Part shown: in pieces, positions 1 to 11,745 of the stretch
Position numbering within the stretch: the stretch's first letter is position 1
Layout of the letters: every line of letters begins with the position of its first letter
Assembly: GCF_018143015.1 (NCBI RefSeq)
Contig: NC_054750.1
Location: 5,448,501-5,512,500, forward strand
Direction of reading: 5' to 3'
From: Lytechinus variegatus
Lineage: Eukaryota; Echinodermata; Echinoidea; Temnopleuroida; Toxopneustidae
DNA length: 64,000 nucleotides
Notes under the pieces: model-generated
What the model was told of the DNA's origin: nothing
Database searches by the model: none
Seen by the model: the letters and a program-made list of their open reading frames with translations, nothing else
Translations under genes and position numbers: made by a program

Positions 1-1
1 G

Positions 2-1182
2 GAGTCTGCCAGTGTAGATGCTGATATCCAGAGGGAGTATAGCCGACAGAGGAAACATCTAGAGCAGAGCGTAGCATCACTTCGTAAGAAACTCACCAAG
101 GATACAGAGATCCATAGAGCAGATAATGTCAGAATCATGCAGGTAAGTCAGATCGTTCCTTCATTTTCTCCACAATAGTAATATATGTATTTTTTTTAAT
201 ATTAAAATAGGTGTTTTTTGTTGTTCAGACTTATTTCCCATGTAGATATGACATGAATGAGAAGTGAATAGAATTCTGCTTGAAATTGTAAAAAGCGATG
301 TGTGTATTAAGAAATTAATTATTCTCAATTGATTGACCATGGGTTAAGTTATTAATTTGCCAAGAATGAATAGATTGATTATGCTAATTATCATATTAAT
401 GATAGGCACTTATAAAGTGAGTGCCATCTGTGTTAAAATAATGTATTCCATGATAGATAGAATAAGAGAGTTTAACTTCTCGAATATCTGTAAAGGTTCA
501 GAATTGTAGGAAATTATATTAAAAATGTTTTAAGTTAAGAAATATGCTTTAATTTTGTATTTAAACTAATAATAATTTGAGACATAAAGAAGTTAACTTT
601 TCACTATGATGATGCTCTTTTTACTTTTATCATTTTCACAAAAGCTATTTTAAAGTGATATATGACATAGGTTCCTTATACAGGATTGTTCATGGATTGG
701 CAGGTCAATTGTCATAATGTAGAAAACATTTTGTTTTCAAGTCATAATGTAGAAAACATTTTGTTTTCAAGTCATAATGTAGAAAACATTTTGTTTTCAA
801 TGAAGTTTTGTGGGATATGATACAACTTTGTGTAATCACTTTTTTTTTCTTTTTTAACCAACAGGAAAATGTTTCACTCATCAAAGAGATCAATGATTTG
901 AGGAGAGAACTAAAGATCGCTCGTACCCAGGTCCATGACCTCGAGGCCGCCCTCGGTATCAAGAAAAACAAGACCCCCACCCAAGATCTAACCTCCATCC
1001 CCAACGGATCCGTCACCTCCGGCCTCGCCTCGAGGGAGGGTCGCAACGAGGAGAATGTTAAGATCATCGAGATGCAGCGAGAAGAGATCCGCAAGCTGAG
1101 GACGGCACTTATGGACGCCGAACAGTTTGCAACGCAAAGACCGCCGTCGGGTGCAAGGCTTCCTCCCGTGCTTGCACAATAA
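2..1182 (+). CDS. CFAP57: CFAP57 (WDR65) C-terminal exons, 5' partial
   Basis: Two coding exons, 2-142 and 865-1182, joined in phase 0 (donor CAG|gtaagt at 142/143; acceptor aaccaacag before 865; stop TAA 1180-1182). The visible 152 residues are almost wholly charged coiled coil: SLRKKLTKD, NVRIMQ | ENVSLIKEINDLRRELK, then VHDLEAALGIKK, as I recall the C-terminus of the ciliary WD40/coiled-coil protein CFAP57. After this comes a short tail with a second helix (KIIEMQREEIRKLRTAL). In the family this protein is an axonemal component linked to inner dynein arm assembly. The WD40 half lies upstream of the window. The protein ends QRPPSGARLPPVLAQ. Family assignment is from memory of the coiled-coil sequence. 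The exon structure is well supported, the name somewhat less so. Confidence 0.8.
711..800. repeat. Minisatellite, 3 perfect 30-bp copies
   Basis: Three head-to-tail identical 30-bp units, each starting gtcataatgtag and ending ttgttttcaa, lie in the last CFAP57 intron and end 64 bp before the exon at 865. Each unit contains an imperfect palindrome around gaaaacattttgttttc. Perfect identity implies recent expansion. Confidence 0.95.
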
Positions 1183-1551
1183 TTTATGCCACTTGTATGT
1201 ACAGTAGAGTATATTTCAGACTTTATCATATGTTCCTCAGAATATTTTTGAGGTGTGAAGTGCTAGTTTTTCACCGAATGAATTTTTAAATGTCACCTGG
1301 CTTGCGTATCAGCTCACAGAGAAAACTTAATCTCTAATCTTAAACACAAAGAAACATTCTTGGCAGTGCTCGCCTTTGGTTAATTACCAAAAGACTATAT
1401 ATCAGCAAAGAGTTACATTGTGCTTTCAATTTTGCAGACCAATTTGTCATATCACCTTGTCAATATCTCAAATGACTTTCCAAATATTTCATCTTTTTTA
1501 TATTGATCAAGAAGCCTTCCAAGTTTTCTCCATATAGCCTACTTGTATGGA

Positions 1552-1736
1552 CAGTGGCGGAACCAGGAGTTTGAAATAGAGGGTGGGGGTGCAAATAGCA
1601 AAAATTGAAATAGAGGGGGCGCAGATGACAATTTTCTTAGAATTAGATATAATGATATGTATTCTTAATGGGCATTTCTTAAGATATAGAGGGGCATGTA
1701 CCCCTTGCGCCTCCCCCCCCCCTGAATCCGCCACTG
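1552..1736. mobile_element. hAT-like MITE, 185 bp
   Basis: The ends are inverted: left cagtggcgga, right tccgccactg. CAGTGGCGGA is a terminal sequence of the kind commonly seen on hAT transposons. The body is short, non-coding and G/C-tract bearing. No clean 8-bp target duplication could be recognised, so the insertion is probably old. Confidence 0.75.
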
Positions 1737-2397
1737 CAATTCTATATCACACCTTGAAACAGAATGCAACCATCTGTGCCTGAATGTATCGTTAAGATGA
1801 CAGTTCGCACTGCAGTTCACACATTAGCACAATTTTCACCTTGATGTTGCCCATGCAGACAAGATTATCGATGTCGCCTTTAAGGAAGGAATTAAAGACA
1901 GGTGTCAAGGACACAATGATGCATTGTCTTTGCCAACGCTTCATAACCTTTTGATTTGTTTTGAAAGGGCTGCGTCTCGTGATGTGAGTCACAAGATCAA
2001 ACCATGCAAGAGAAGTGTAAACATTATCACCAAGTAAAAATGAAAGTCTATCAAACTCTATTTGGGGTTCATATTCTCAGCTCCCATATAATGAGATTGT
2101 TTGCACATTTTGAAACAGACGTTATGACTAGTCAGACAGTGGGTTGGTGAAAAGCTGAATTCACAATAGAAGTGATATGCGTGTATGCCATGTCCTCAGC
2201 CAATTCGCCCAGACCTATATGTGTGTGTGTGTTTATTTGGGTGTTTCTATATTGAACTTAATTCTTCTGAGATAATTAATTGAGTGGAGCAGATTTTCAA
2301 ATGGGAGTTCCAATCAAAAAGAAACAACCGTCAAAACCCTTAACATCAAATGTGAATATGCTTATGTAATTGCAGTGAGGTTAATGGGGAGCTGCAG

Positions 2398-2575
2398 ATC
2401 GGACCTGTAAGGATTCTTTCCTTGAAATACCTTGTGGACTGTAAAAGGTTATTGGACTGGAGCCGGGGTAATAATATCCAGGTCCTATGGATGTGCATAG
2501 AGACTAATTCATATGATAATGTGATATATGCTGTACAAGAAATATTGATTATTATTGTGTAGGTCAATAATTATC
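2398..2575 (+). mobile_element. tRNA-SINE fragment (3' body only)
   Basis: The segment aligns by eye with the 3' half of the full SINE at 51926-52205: an agccgg..taat.atatcca block, then gcatagaga, ataatgtgat, gtacaaga and an ATT-rich tail. The tRNA-like head is absent, as expected for a 5'-truncated copy. Confidence 0.6.
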
Positions 2576-3051
2576 ATTAAAGTGAGTCCATAGGACTAGG
2601 TATTTACTCAAGCGATCACTGTTATCGCTTGCAGCATCGGCTGTAAGGTGAGGAGCATCTTTAAACCTTGAGCAACCCATGCCCTTTGCCCCATTCAGTG
2701 TAGGTTCCAGTCAGGTCTCAAGAGCTCGTAAGATGATCCTCAAGGTATGCGGGTATCGCTTCATAGGCAGGGCTGCCTCCTACAAGATTGACCCCACTGA
2801 GCTGTTCCTTCAAATGAATGCCTTTCAGCATTGATGCCTTGACTGATAGATTAGGACAAGTTTTGAAACTTTAATGGCTTCCAAAAGGAGTGAAATTGAT
2901 TGCAAATTCACTCAAAATAATACCTGTCTTTCAAACTGCCTTATTTGTAAATTTCCACATTGGATAGAAATTGATGGATTACAAAATTGTTATGAAGTAA
3001 GGTGAATGGTTTTTAAGGCCCCCCTCTCTCTCTTTTTTGAAGACATTATTT

Positions 3052-3255
3052 CCGGGGGGGGGGGGGGGCAGTTAAAATTTGTTTAGGGGTCATATCCTGG
3101 CGACAACTTGTTTAGGGGCCAAAATGTGTCAATGAAGCCAGCAAAAACTTTTTTAGGGCATTATTTTGCACATAGAGAAAAACTCGTTTAGTGGGTGTTT
3201 GGAAATAATTTGGTAAAGCATGTGTACAGCAATACATCTGGCTGCCCCCCCCTGG
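3052..3255. mobile_element. hAT-like poly-G-ended MITE, 204 bp
   Basis: The inverted ends are a ccggg...gggcag run on the left and ctgccccccccctgg on the right. They are bounded by attattt at 3045-3051 and 3256-3262. One more base gives an 8-bp duplication with one mismatch (cattattt/gattattt), consistent with hAT. The interior has repeated 'cttgtttaggggc'-like phrases shared in style with the element at 21094-21663. Confidence 0.65.
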
Positions 3256-3903
3256 ATTATTTTCTTGCACTTCAAGGCCTATATTCTAATGTACAGTTTA
3301 GATAGGCCATGGTTATCCATTGTTATTAACCACAACAGATGACATAGTTATTAACCACAACAATTCCAAGTTCAGAAGATGGGCCTAGAATTTAAAGTTA
3401 GTTATTGAATTTTAAGTCCTTCATGCCAATGATAATAGATTGAGAGGGATTGGGGGAGGAAGGAAGGAATTCAAATAAACTCCACTTCAGAAAGAAAGTC
3501 ATTGGACTTGCAACATGCAATGTTGTTTGGCTTGAGAACTTACAAGTAATTGCGTAACCGGTCATGTGACTCTCATATGATCTAAAACGGATTTGAAAGA
3601 AACCGAACATATCAACACTGCATTTAGGGCGGCAACGAAGGGCACTGCACTGTTGCCAGCTTTGTTGTGTGCTTTGCATTGAGCTTTTCATGATGTTGCA
3701 GGATCAGAAGTTGGGAACAAAACAATGGATCCCCAAATTAATTATGAGCCCAGCTGTGAGTCATGCCCAGCAAAGTTGCTAATTGATAACTTCCTTTCTA
3801 TGTGGTTAGAAATGGCGAGTCTGTTACTCACTTGTATCATAAAAGAAATGAGGTAGAGGGAGAAGGAGAGAGAATCAGAGAGAGGGAGAAAGAGAGGGGG
3901 TAG

Positions 3904-4108
3904 CAGAGCTGCCAAGTAGTACTGATTTTCCGTATTTAGTACTGAAAATAGAGAAGAATACTGATGGTTTCATGCAAAATACTGATTTCTTAAGTTTCAG
4001 TTTATGTGTTGTCCTATGGTATTCCTGTGAAAATACTAATTTCCTCACCAAAATATTGATTTTCAGCCTTGAAAATACTGAAATATTCTTGTTCAGGTTG
4101 GCAGCTAA
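3904..4108. repeat. Putative short TIR element
   Basis: Inverted ends agctgccaa (left) and ttggcagct (right) enclose about 200 bp with repeated 'aatactgattt' phrases. No open reading frame or clear target duplication. It may be a degenerate MITE. Confidence 0.45.
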
Positions 4109-5939
4109 GGCCGGTAGAGAGAGAACGGGAAAACAACAGTTTTCATCAAGACCTCAGCATGAGAGAATGTGAAACTTAAGTACATTGCATTCCAAAAATA
4201 TTCTTGTACATGTCAGCTTGTCATCCAGATAACTTTTCCTGAATGAAATCTGCACTGAAACTATTTCATTCAGTTATTATCTGTGGTATGCATGTACACC
4301 AATCATCACTACTCTCATCTATCCGTACACACTTCGATGTTTGGGGAGAGAGGGGGGCGGGGCATCTCTTCTTTTTTGTGTGTATGGCAATTAATAGCCA
4401 GCTCACCACTGCACATTATTTTTGAATGGGTCTATTTACTGTTGTGTACTCATGGAATGATTTTTTCTAGACTCATTAAGTTAATGCTCTTTTCTGGAGA
4501 TTTTTGAAAAATTTAACATTGTATCTTCATCACTGGAAATACAAGTGTTACATCTGTCGCATTATATTTGCAAGCAAGAGGATGGAAAAATGCAGTGCCA
4601 ATGGCATGTTTTATGATCAGCACTGGATATGAGAACAAATTAATGATTGATATGTTCACATGGACATTTTTTTCTGACATAATTCTTTAAGATTTCTTCA
4701 AGTAGATGAATCTCTGAAGCTGTTACTATGTAACACAATCTGTGTAATGCAGATATCCACTTGAACATTGAGTATGTTAAGTTCCTATGCATGTATAATG
4801 TGAGCTCTGTGATTAATATTGAGTGTGTGAATGTATACAGTTATTCAACATGGGTATGTTCACATTGAAAAAAAAAATATTTGACAACTTAATATCATGA
4901 GATACACAAAATTTTCAAAGGTATTGAAATTCTGAATTTATGACAGACATGTATTCAAGAACAACCTACTTGAGCCTTGACTTCGTTAGATTACCATCTC
5001 CCACGAATAATGATCTTTGGCTCACTTTCCAAGCCAAACTGGGGCCCGAGGCATTCCACCATCTCTTCCATATGGAGATCATGATGATTCTGTGAGCATT
5101 GCAATGATCTGGGTTACATGTTATCATGCATTAATGTGCAAGGAAATGTGGCATGTTAAGGGAAAGCAGGACATTCCTTTGTTTTGAGTCATACCTGGGC
5201 TTCCTGCCTGAAGTATGAGTCAAGTTTGAAGGCTGGAGCAAAGTTATGAGAGGGTCTAGGGGTTCAATACCCCTTTCCCAACCCCTCAAACTTTATCATT
5301 TTCTTATGGTTTACTCTTAAAAAGAGTGACTCTCCATTGAATGGTGATTTGCTCTATTATTTTACCTTTCTCATTTTGCCACAAAAAGTAAATTGATCTG
5401 TAATTATGCTGCATTACTGTAGAGTGTTTAGATATTTCTGATAAAGTGTTAAGTGCTATATAAGCAAGTATAATTATCACTCCTCCCTCCAAATCTCAAA
5501 CTATGTGTTGGTTTTATAGCAGGGTGACAGTTGGGTCCATTTTGCATTAAAGCATTGATCTTCATCACCAGGCCCTTGGATAGGATGTAGAACTATTGGT
5601 CCTATAGAGTTGCTCACATTGTAAGAGATGTATGTACCCCTGCTTCCTTGGCAGTCTGGGTAAACCAATCGAGCATCTTGGCTATCCCCATGAGGATATG
5701 ACTGTACTCTAAATGTAGATCATTTTATGAGCTAGAGAAAGGAGGTGGTGATCGAAAGGGGGTGGGGGGGTAGGCTTAGACAGAAAGGAATGTGTCAATG
5801 AGAGTCAGTCAGTCAAGGTCTAAGCAAACCCCCCTTCCAAGGATATATCTCGTACATGTATATTTCCACAGAATATAACAGCCATGTGGAGGAGAGGAGG
5901 GGGGTATTAAGAAATAATCTTTTTCCAAGGGTCAATATC

Positions 5940-6075
5940 CTCACTACCCCTGCAGGTTTAGCTCGAGCTGCCTTCCCAGCGCTCAGTGCATATTCAAAGG
6001 ATTAATCCTGCTGGGTACCCATTCACCTCACCGGGTTGAGTGCAGCACAATGTGGGTAAATTTCTTGCTGATAGG
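5940..6075 (-). mobile_element. tRNA-SINE fragment, minus orientation
   Basis: Read on the minus strand, cagcaagaaatttaccca, cattgtgctgcactc and ggtgaatgggtacc match the middle of the SINE copies at 36132-36427 and 51926-52205. The tRNA-like head is not recognisable here. Confidence 0.6.
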
Positions 6076-6628
6076 AAATCACACTACCCCAAATATTAAA
6101 AAAACTGGCCAAATTTCTAATCAATTCCAATGGAAGTGACCCTGTCTTGTGAATGTACATCATGCCTGTACTCAACATGGGGGGGGGGGTTAGGGGTAAA
6201 GAAATGGAATGTAGTATAATACAGCAATGAATCCCCAATCAAGGTCTAGGTCTAGGCAAGCCTATGAATGGAAGGAATTCCAACCAGCCACGGGACTTTC
6301 AGACTAGAGCAAACTCGCGTAAACGACAGTACATGTATTAGAAAACATCATAGTTTGCCGAAGGATACAAACATCATCTTTTATAGGATGAGCGCCAATT
6401 AGCTGACCAAATGTGCTTACATAATATGATATGCCAAATCTATTTACATTGTATCTGTATGATATCGGTGCCTATCACTTTATTCTTTGCCAATAATTTG
6501 TATGTGGATCCAAATCAATCTTCCAACATTCTCTTCAACCATATTTGCAAATAATCTTGTATAGACCCGGGGGTTGATTGATAACAACTGAAATTAATTT
6601 CAAATAAGACAAATCAATTCTATGGCAT

Positions 6629-6810
6629 TAGATTGGTCCATGGATTGCATGTGTTATAATTAATTTTAGCGGTTTGTAAATCACTCCCATCATACCATAC
6701 AGAAACCACTAAAATCAATTTTAAGTCAGATGATAACAATTTTTTTTAAACGTTTGATTGGTCCGTGGATTGTTAAAATCAATTTTAGCTGTTATATTGT
6801 ATCACTCCTT
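6629..6810. repeat. Diverged direct repeat, two copies about 125 bp apart
   Basis: The phrase attggtcc(a/g)tggattg, followed by taattttagc(g/t)gttt and atcactcc, occurs near 6632-6690 and again near 6759-6808. This indicates an old tandem duplication in the spacer. No coding content. Confidence 0.55.
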
Positions 6811-9800
6811 AATAGTCCTTTCATACATATTTGTCTGTGATACTCTGGTACAAGGCTGTCTGATGGCATGAATACATGCCGGGTGAACTCCACTGAAGTT
6901 GGACGAGTCTTGAATGTCACATGCTGTGGAGTGGAAGTTAGTGGAAGATGATGCGTTGAGTGGATGCATCGAGTCGTACAACAATCAAATAGGAAGGGGT
7001 ACCGCATGCTTGATGTACGGTCGCAGGGAAATGGAATCAATGTGTAGCCCGGCCTGTAGGCTGGGATTTTCTTCGCTTCTGTAAGCATGCATGACCTAGG
7101 TCGATAGACAATCATATATAGTGATGCTTAAAGGTATCAGTTACACTCTCATTTACTGACACCAGTGAAAAATGAACAGAGGGTTTGAAATTGGTGAAAA
7201 TTAAACATTCTGCATTCATAAAATATCTTTTCTATATGTAAGGGCCTAATTTTAGGATTAGGCTTAATTGATAAATGTACATGTATTTTGCTACAATTTT
7301 CACATTAATGGACTCTCTGCTGATGTCAAAGAAACATATTTTGGTGAATTCTGTTTAAAAGGTGTCTTTTATCTGATTTGTACCTTGATTGAATTAATAA
7401 ATAAACAGATAACTTTTATGCAAACTTGAATTATCATTATATCTTTATATATCTTTATATATTTACACTACATGTTTGTTCACGCCTCGGTAAAAATTGT
7501 GTTTTCTTCCATTCTGCCTTCTTTATCAATGTACTTTACACAACATAGGTATATTTGGATGTACCAGTACTTTCAATTTCATGAATATTCATATGATCCG
7601 TCCATACAGATGATGTCACATATGCATTCTGAATGTTCAATGTTTTCAATAAAGTAGTTATTACTGTCTGTTGTCATGGGGCCATTTTCATACTGTAATC
7701 CAAATTTATATGATTTATCCATTGCAAAGTGCCTGGATAGAAATTTTTAAAATTAAAATCCTATTCATCCTTGTCTAATCGCTGTAATTTGATTGAATAT
7801 AAACATCTATGACTGAGAAACATGATACTAAGAGGATGTGCATTACTGTGTACTAATCAATGAGATTGCGTGTTAACTATCATGTGAGTGTCAGCACTAA
7901 GTCACACTCAACTCTTTGTGAAAACACCCCCCTCCCTGGTTGTCGACTATGAATTAATTTGTATTTATTATGAAAATGGCCTCTTAGAAACAAGAACTGC
8001 TTTCTTGTTATAGAAATAATACTTCTGTATATTCATGTAATGGCCTTCCATTAAATTGAGAGATCTTTTTTCAATGATATCACCTTGTCAATCTTATAAA
8101 ACCTTGATCCAAATCATTAATGATTTATAACAATGTATTGTATACCATTTATTTTACACAATAGAGCTATTGGCCTGCCAGCCAATTTGTATTAATACCA
8201 TCAAGGCCTATATAAGCCGGGGGCATGATGAATAGTGTTCAAGAAGGATTTTGGCTAGCTTTGTTGTAATAATGAGGTATTAAAGTGTATTAGTGTAATA
8301 TATATATATATACTTGGTCATGTGAGATCATGTATTGTATGATAGAACACTGTATTATATGTAATATATATGCAATACACTGTAATGTAATATAGACTAA
8401 TAGTATTGCGTCCATCCGCCATTATTGTTATTACTCAAAGGAGTGGATATTTCTGTACTTGTTTCTTCTGTTTAATATTAATGAATTTCTCTGAAAATGA
8501 GTTATTGTGAAAGAGAAACATTCATACTATATACAACTGTAGTTACGTGCTAGCCTATCATTACTATAACTCATTTATTGATAGCTTGGATGAATAAATT
8601 GTCTATTCAGGAATGATTTAGATGTAAAGAAAACATACACACAGTTGCTTGAATTAAAACAACCTTTTTTTCTAATTACCAGCTGCTGGTGAAAATCTTA
8701 TTCGTTAGGATGCGTCACCGAAAGGGGGTCTGGTGAAATTATGAGGACATGTTGGGAATTAAACAGGGATGTATTTGGATTAAATGTGGCCCCAATATCT
8801 GCCCTCTACCTAATCTTAATCTGTAGGATAGCTAATCTAGATCCATGCTGACTGATTAGGGTGTAGCCCTAATTGAGCTTTCTTTAAGCTCTCCTAAATA
8901 TCCATGTACATAATACCATAACTCAATTTAATATTCCATTCCATTTGATTTGAATTGTATTTTCGAAGAGCATACATGTATATTATCACATGCATGTGTA
9001 ATTGTACATAATGAAGAATAAATTTATTTGTTGTTTAAACTATAAATACATCTGGCTAAGATTTACTTTTGTTATATTGTCCTTGTGTTGTATAATTCTA
9101 AAGGAGTTTGATAAAATCACACCACAGGAATATCACTACAACACAAGGTCACAAATGTGGTGAAAAAATAAATATTTGGGTTTGGTGATGCAAATAATCA
9201 AGAGTAGATATTCTGTGATATATAAACATATGGCACAGAAGGACATTGGTCAAATGCAAATTTACCAGTATATTGTTATGGTATTCTTTCCAAACATGTG
9301 GAATTCAATAACCTCATCTGAGGTCTATTGAAATTAACTTGTACTACATTTAACAACAATTATTCCCCAAAATAACAAATTCAAACAATCATGAAATTCA
9401 ACATCACTTTCTTCGATAAAATGTCTGTTTTTTCCAGTGAGTTTTATTCCACCTTTCCAGTACATTTCTTGGATGATACAACAGTCATACACAGATAAGT
9501 ATTATGCATGTAAATTGCATTATTTGATACTGAAAAACATATGCAAAAAAATATATAAACCGTATCTGCGACCCAAAGAGTTTTTCTCAAATGAAATTAA
9601 GAAGATTTTGGAAACACTTCCAAACCTTCTCTTTCCAAAACATTTCCTTTTGATCTATAATTTCATTGAACGTTTCTCTTACATTATGCAAGGGGCTAGT
9701 CTTACAAGGGATTGTAATTGATCAAATGAATCTCAACCCTAATCAATCCTAACTATTGCAGGCCAGTGATATCACCAAGAGTGGATACACCTTTTCAAAA

Positions 9801-10841
9801 TCATCTCCTTTGTTTATTATTTTGGCATATATAAGCATGATCCTTCTCAGTTGCCAACAAATAATTTGGTCATTATGGTGCTGCTGGACTTCCATAGTTA
9901 AGATTAACTCGATCAGTCACATTCCTTAGATATCCCTTGCCCCCAAATGTAACTTATTCACTGAATCTTTGCAATTCAAAACTGTAATTAGCAAGTTAAC
10001 AGATTAATTACGAACAAATCGACAGATAACATCAAGAATCATTCATTAATTTCACATTTGTTATTCTTTTTATTTCAATACAACATAATTAAAATTTGCA
10101 TGTAAAGTATTACGAATCTCTTTTACATAACTAAATCATTTCCTTGTTTGTCACCAACGGTTTATATTTCCCTCTACAGTATATCATTCAGTTTGTTAGA
10201 AAAGAGTGTTTTTCATTCTCATATATTATAAAAACAATTCAATATCAACCAGACAGACATTGAGACTTTTGTAGTCTCTTTTTCAGTCCTTCATAAGATA
10301 AAAATCATATCTGTAAGTTTTTGTAAAATACAAATTCATATACACTCATAAATGGGCCAATGCCCAATGGTCCAAAATAAAATGAAAAGATGTATTATAC
10401 CTGTAAGTAATCATTGTAAAAAAGTATAAAGGCATCTGTTCATTCTAAACTTTGACTACACTTTAAGTCAAATTGATTATATGCTGGCAAAGAGGCTATT
10501 TCCTTCAGCATTTACCAATGCCCCCCCCCCTATATCAAACAGCAAAAAATTCAGTACTGTCAAAAGCCTGGCATTAATTATCTAATATATTTTGTGTTTT
10601 GGGACATAAATCACATGTTTACATTGTAAAATTTGAGTATTTTCCTGCAATAGATGCATGAATGGAAAACAAAAATACATAAACTCTCGGAATCATTTTC
10701 CAATCATTGAAGGCAATGCTTAAAACGGAAGCCAATGCGTAAACAGGTGTTTACTTTGTGTATTTAGTCAATAATCCATCTAATTCTTCATATTTCATCA
10801 AACAAAGATCAACATACTCTTCGTTCTATATCTGTTCCTTC

Positions 10842-11075
10842 CTATATCATTTCTAAATCCGGAAAACAGGCCGGCTCCAATTCTTTACCCCCCCCCCGGA
10901 CTTTGAACAAACTCCTAACATCACTCCATACCTCTTCTCTGGACCTCTTTTTAAAAAAAATCTTAAAAAACACATCCGTATAAAAAAATCGTAACTTGTC
11001 ATTAACAGTGCTTTGTTCCCTCTGAAAAAAGTGCTGTATAAATCCAACTATTATTATTATTATCATCATTAAATA
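10842..11075 (+). mobile_element. LINE 3'-end fragment (CR1/L2-like)
   Basis: The plus strand shows a degenerate reading resembling the extreme C-terminus of LINE ORF2 (TLNKLLTSLHTSSLDLFLKK), where intact elements carry WNSLP...SLxxFKxxLKxxLF. It is followed by gtgctgtataaatccaac and an (ATT)n/(ATC)n tail, a common 3' terminus of invertebrate LINEs. Strong 5' truncation; no RT or endonuclease remains. Confidence 0.6.
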
Positions 11076-11474
11076 ATTTAAATATAACTACATAGCTAAA
11101 TCTGCATGGATAGACTACATGAACTTCCTCAACTCACCTTGCGTTCATACATTAGTCACAATGAATAAAGACATGGTGTAATTTATTGTGATATGTCACT
11201 GAGTCACTACACCTCTTTTATTCTTTTCTCTCAGAAATCGACCTTATTTTGATAGTAGATATTTCTGACCTCAAAATGGCAGTTCAAAAAAGCGTATGGC
11301 GTGCAATTTCATTCATGTAGAATTGGCAGCTGTGATATTTTCCTCTTTTTTTTCATTCAAAATTTCTTTGTTCCTCTATACCTGACAGACATCGAGTAAG
11401 AAAAAATGTTTGAGCATTCTGTTATTTGACAGGATTTAATTTCTTCCTGTTTAGTAAAAAAAGAAAAACACATT

Positions 11475-11745
11475 AAAAATGACATAATTTCATTCTTCTT
11501 TATCATACATTCGGTTATTCAACGTTTTGATAATTTCTTCCATTTTAGCAAAAAACACTCAACATAATTTCATTTTGCATCATCATACATTCCTTCATTT
11601 AAGATGTTTTGAAAATTCTAGCACAAACACATTCAACTTACATAACTACATTTTTCAATCATACATTGTTATTTAGCATGTTTTGATAATTTCTTCAATT
11701 TTTTCGCAAAATATACATTAAACATATATATTTCATTTTTATTTT
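11475..11745. repeat. Degenerate tandem repeat, about 77-bp period, 3 copies
   Basis: The phrase catacatt..(n)..atg/acgttttgataatttcttc recurs near 11505, 11582 and 11660 with drift between copies. The region is AT-rich and lies in the presumed 3' flank of DNAJB. Confidence 0.55.

Noticed and set aside
705-1229. Long minus-strand frame (174 codons) opposite the CFAP57 exon
   Set aside because: Shadow of the coding exon plus the 30-bp repeats; no domain, and the plus-strand reading fits a known family and splice sites.
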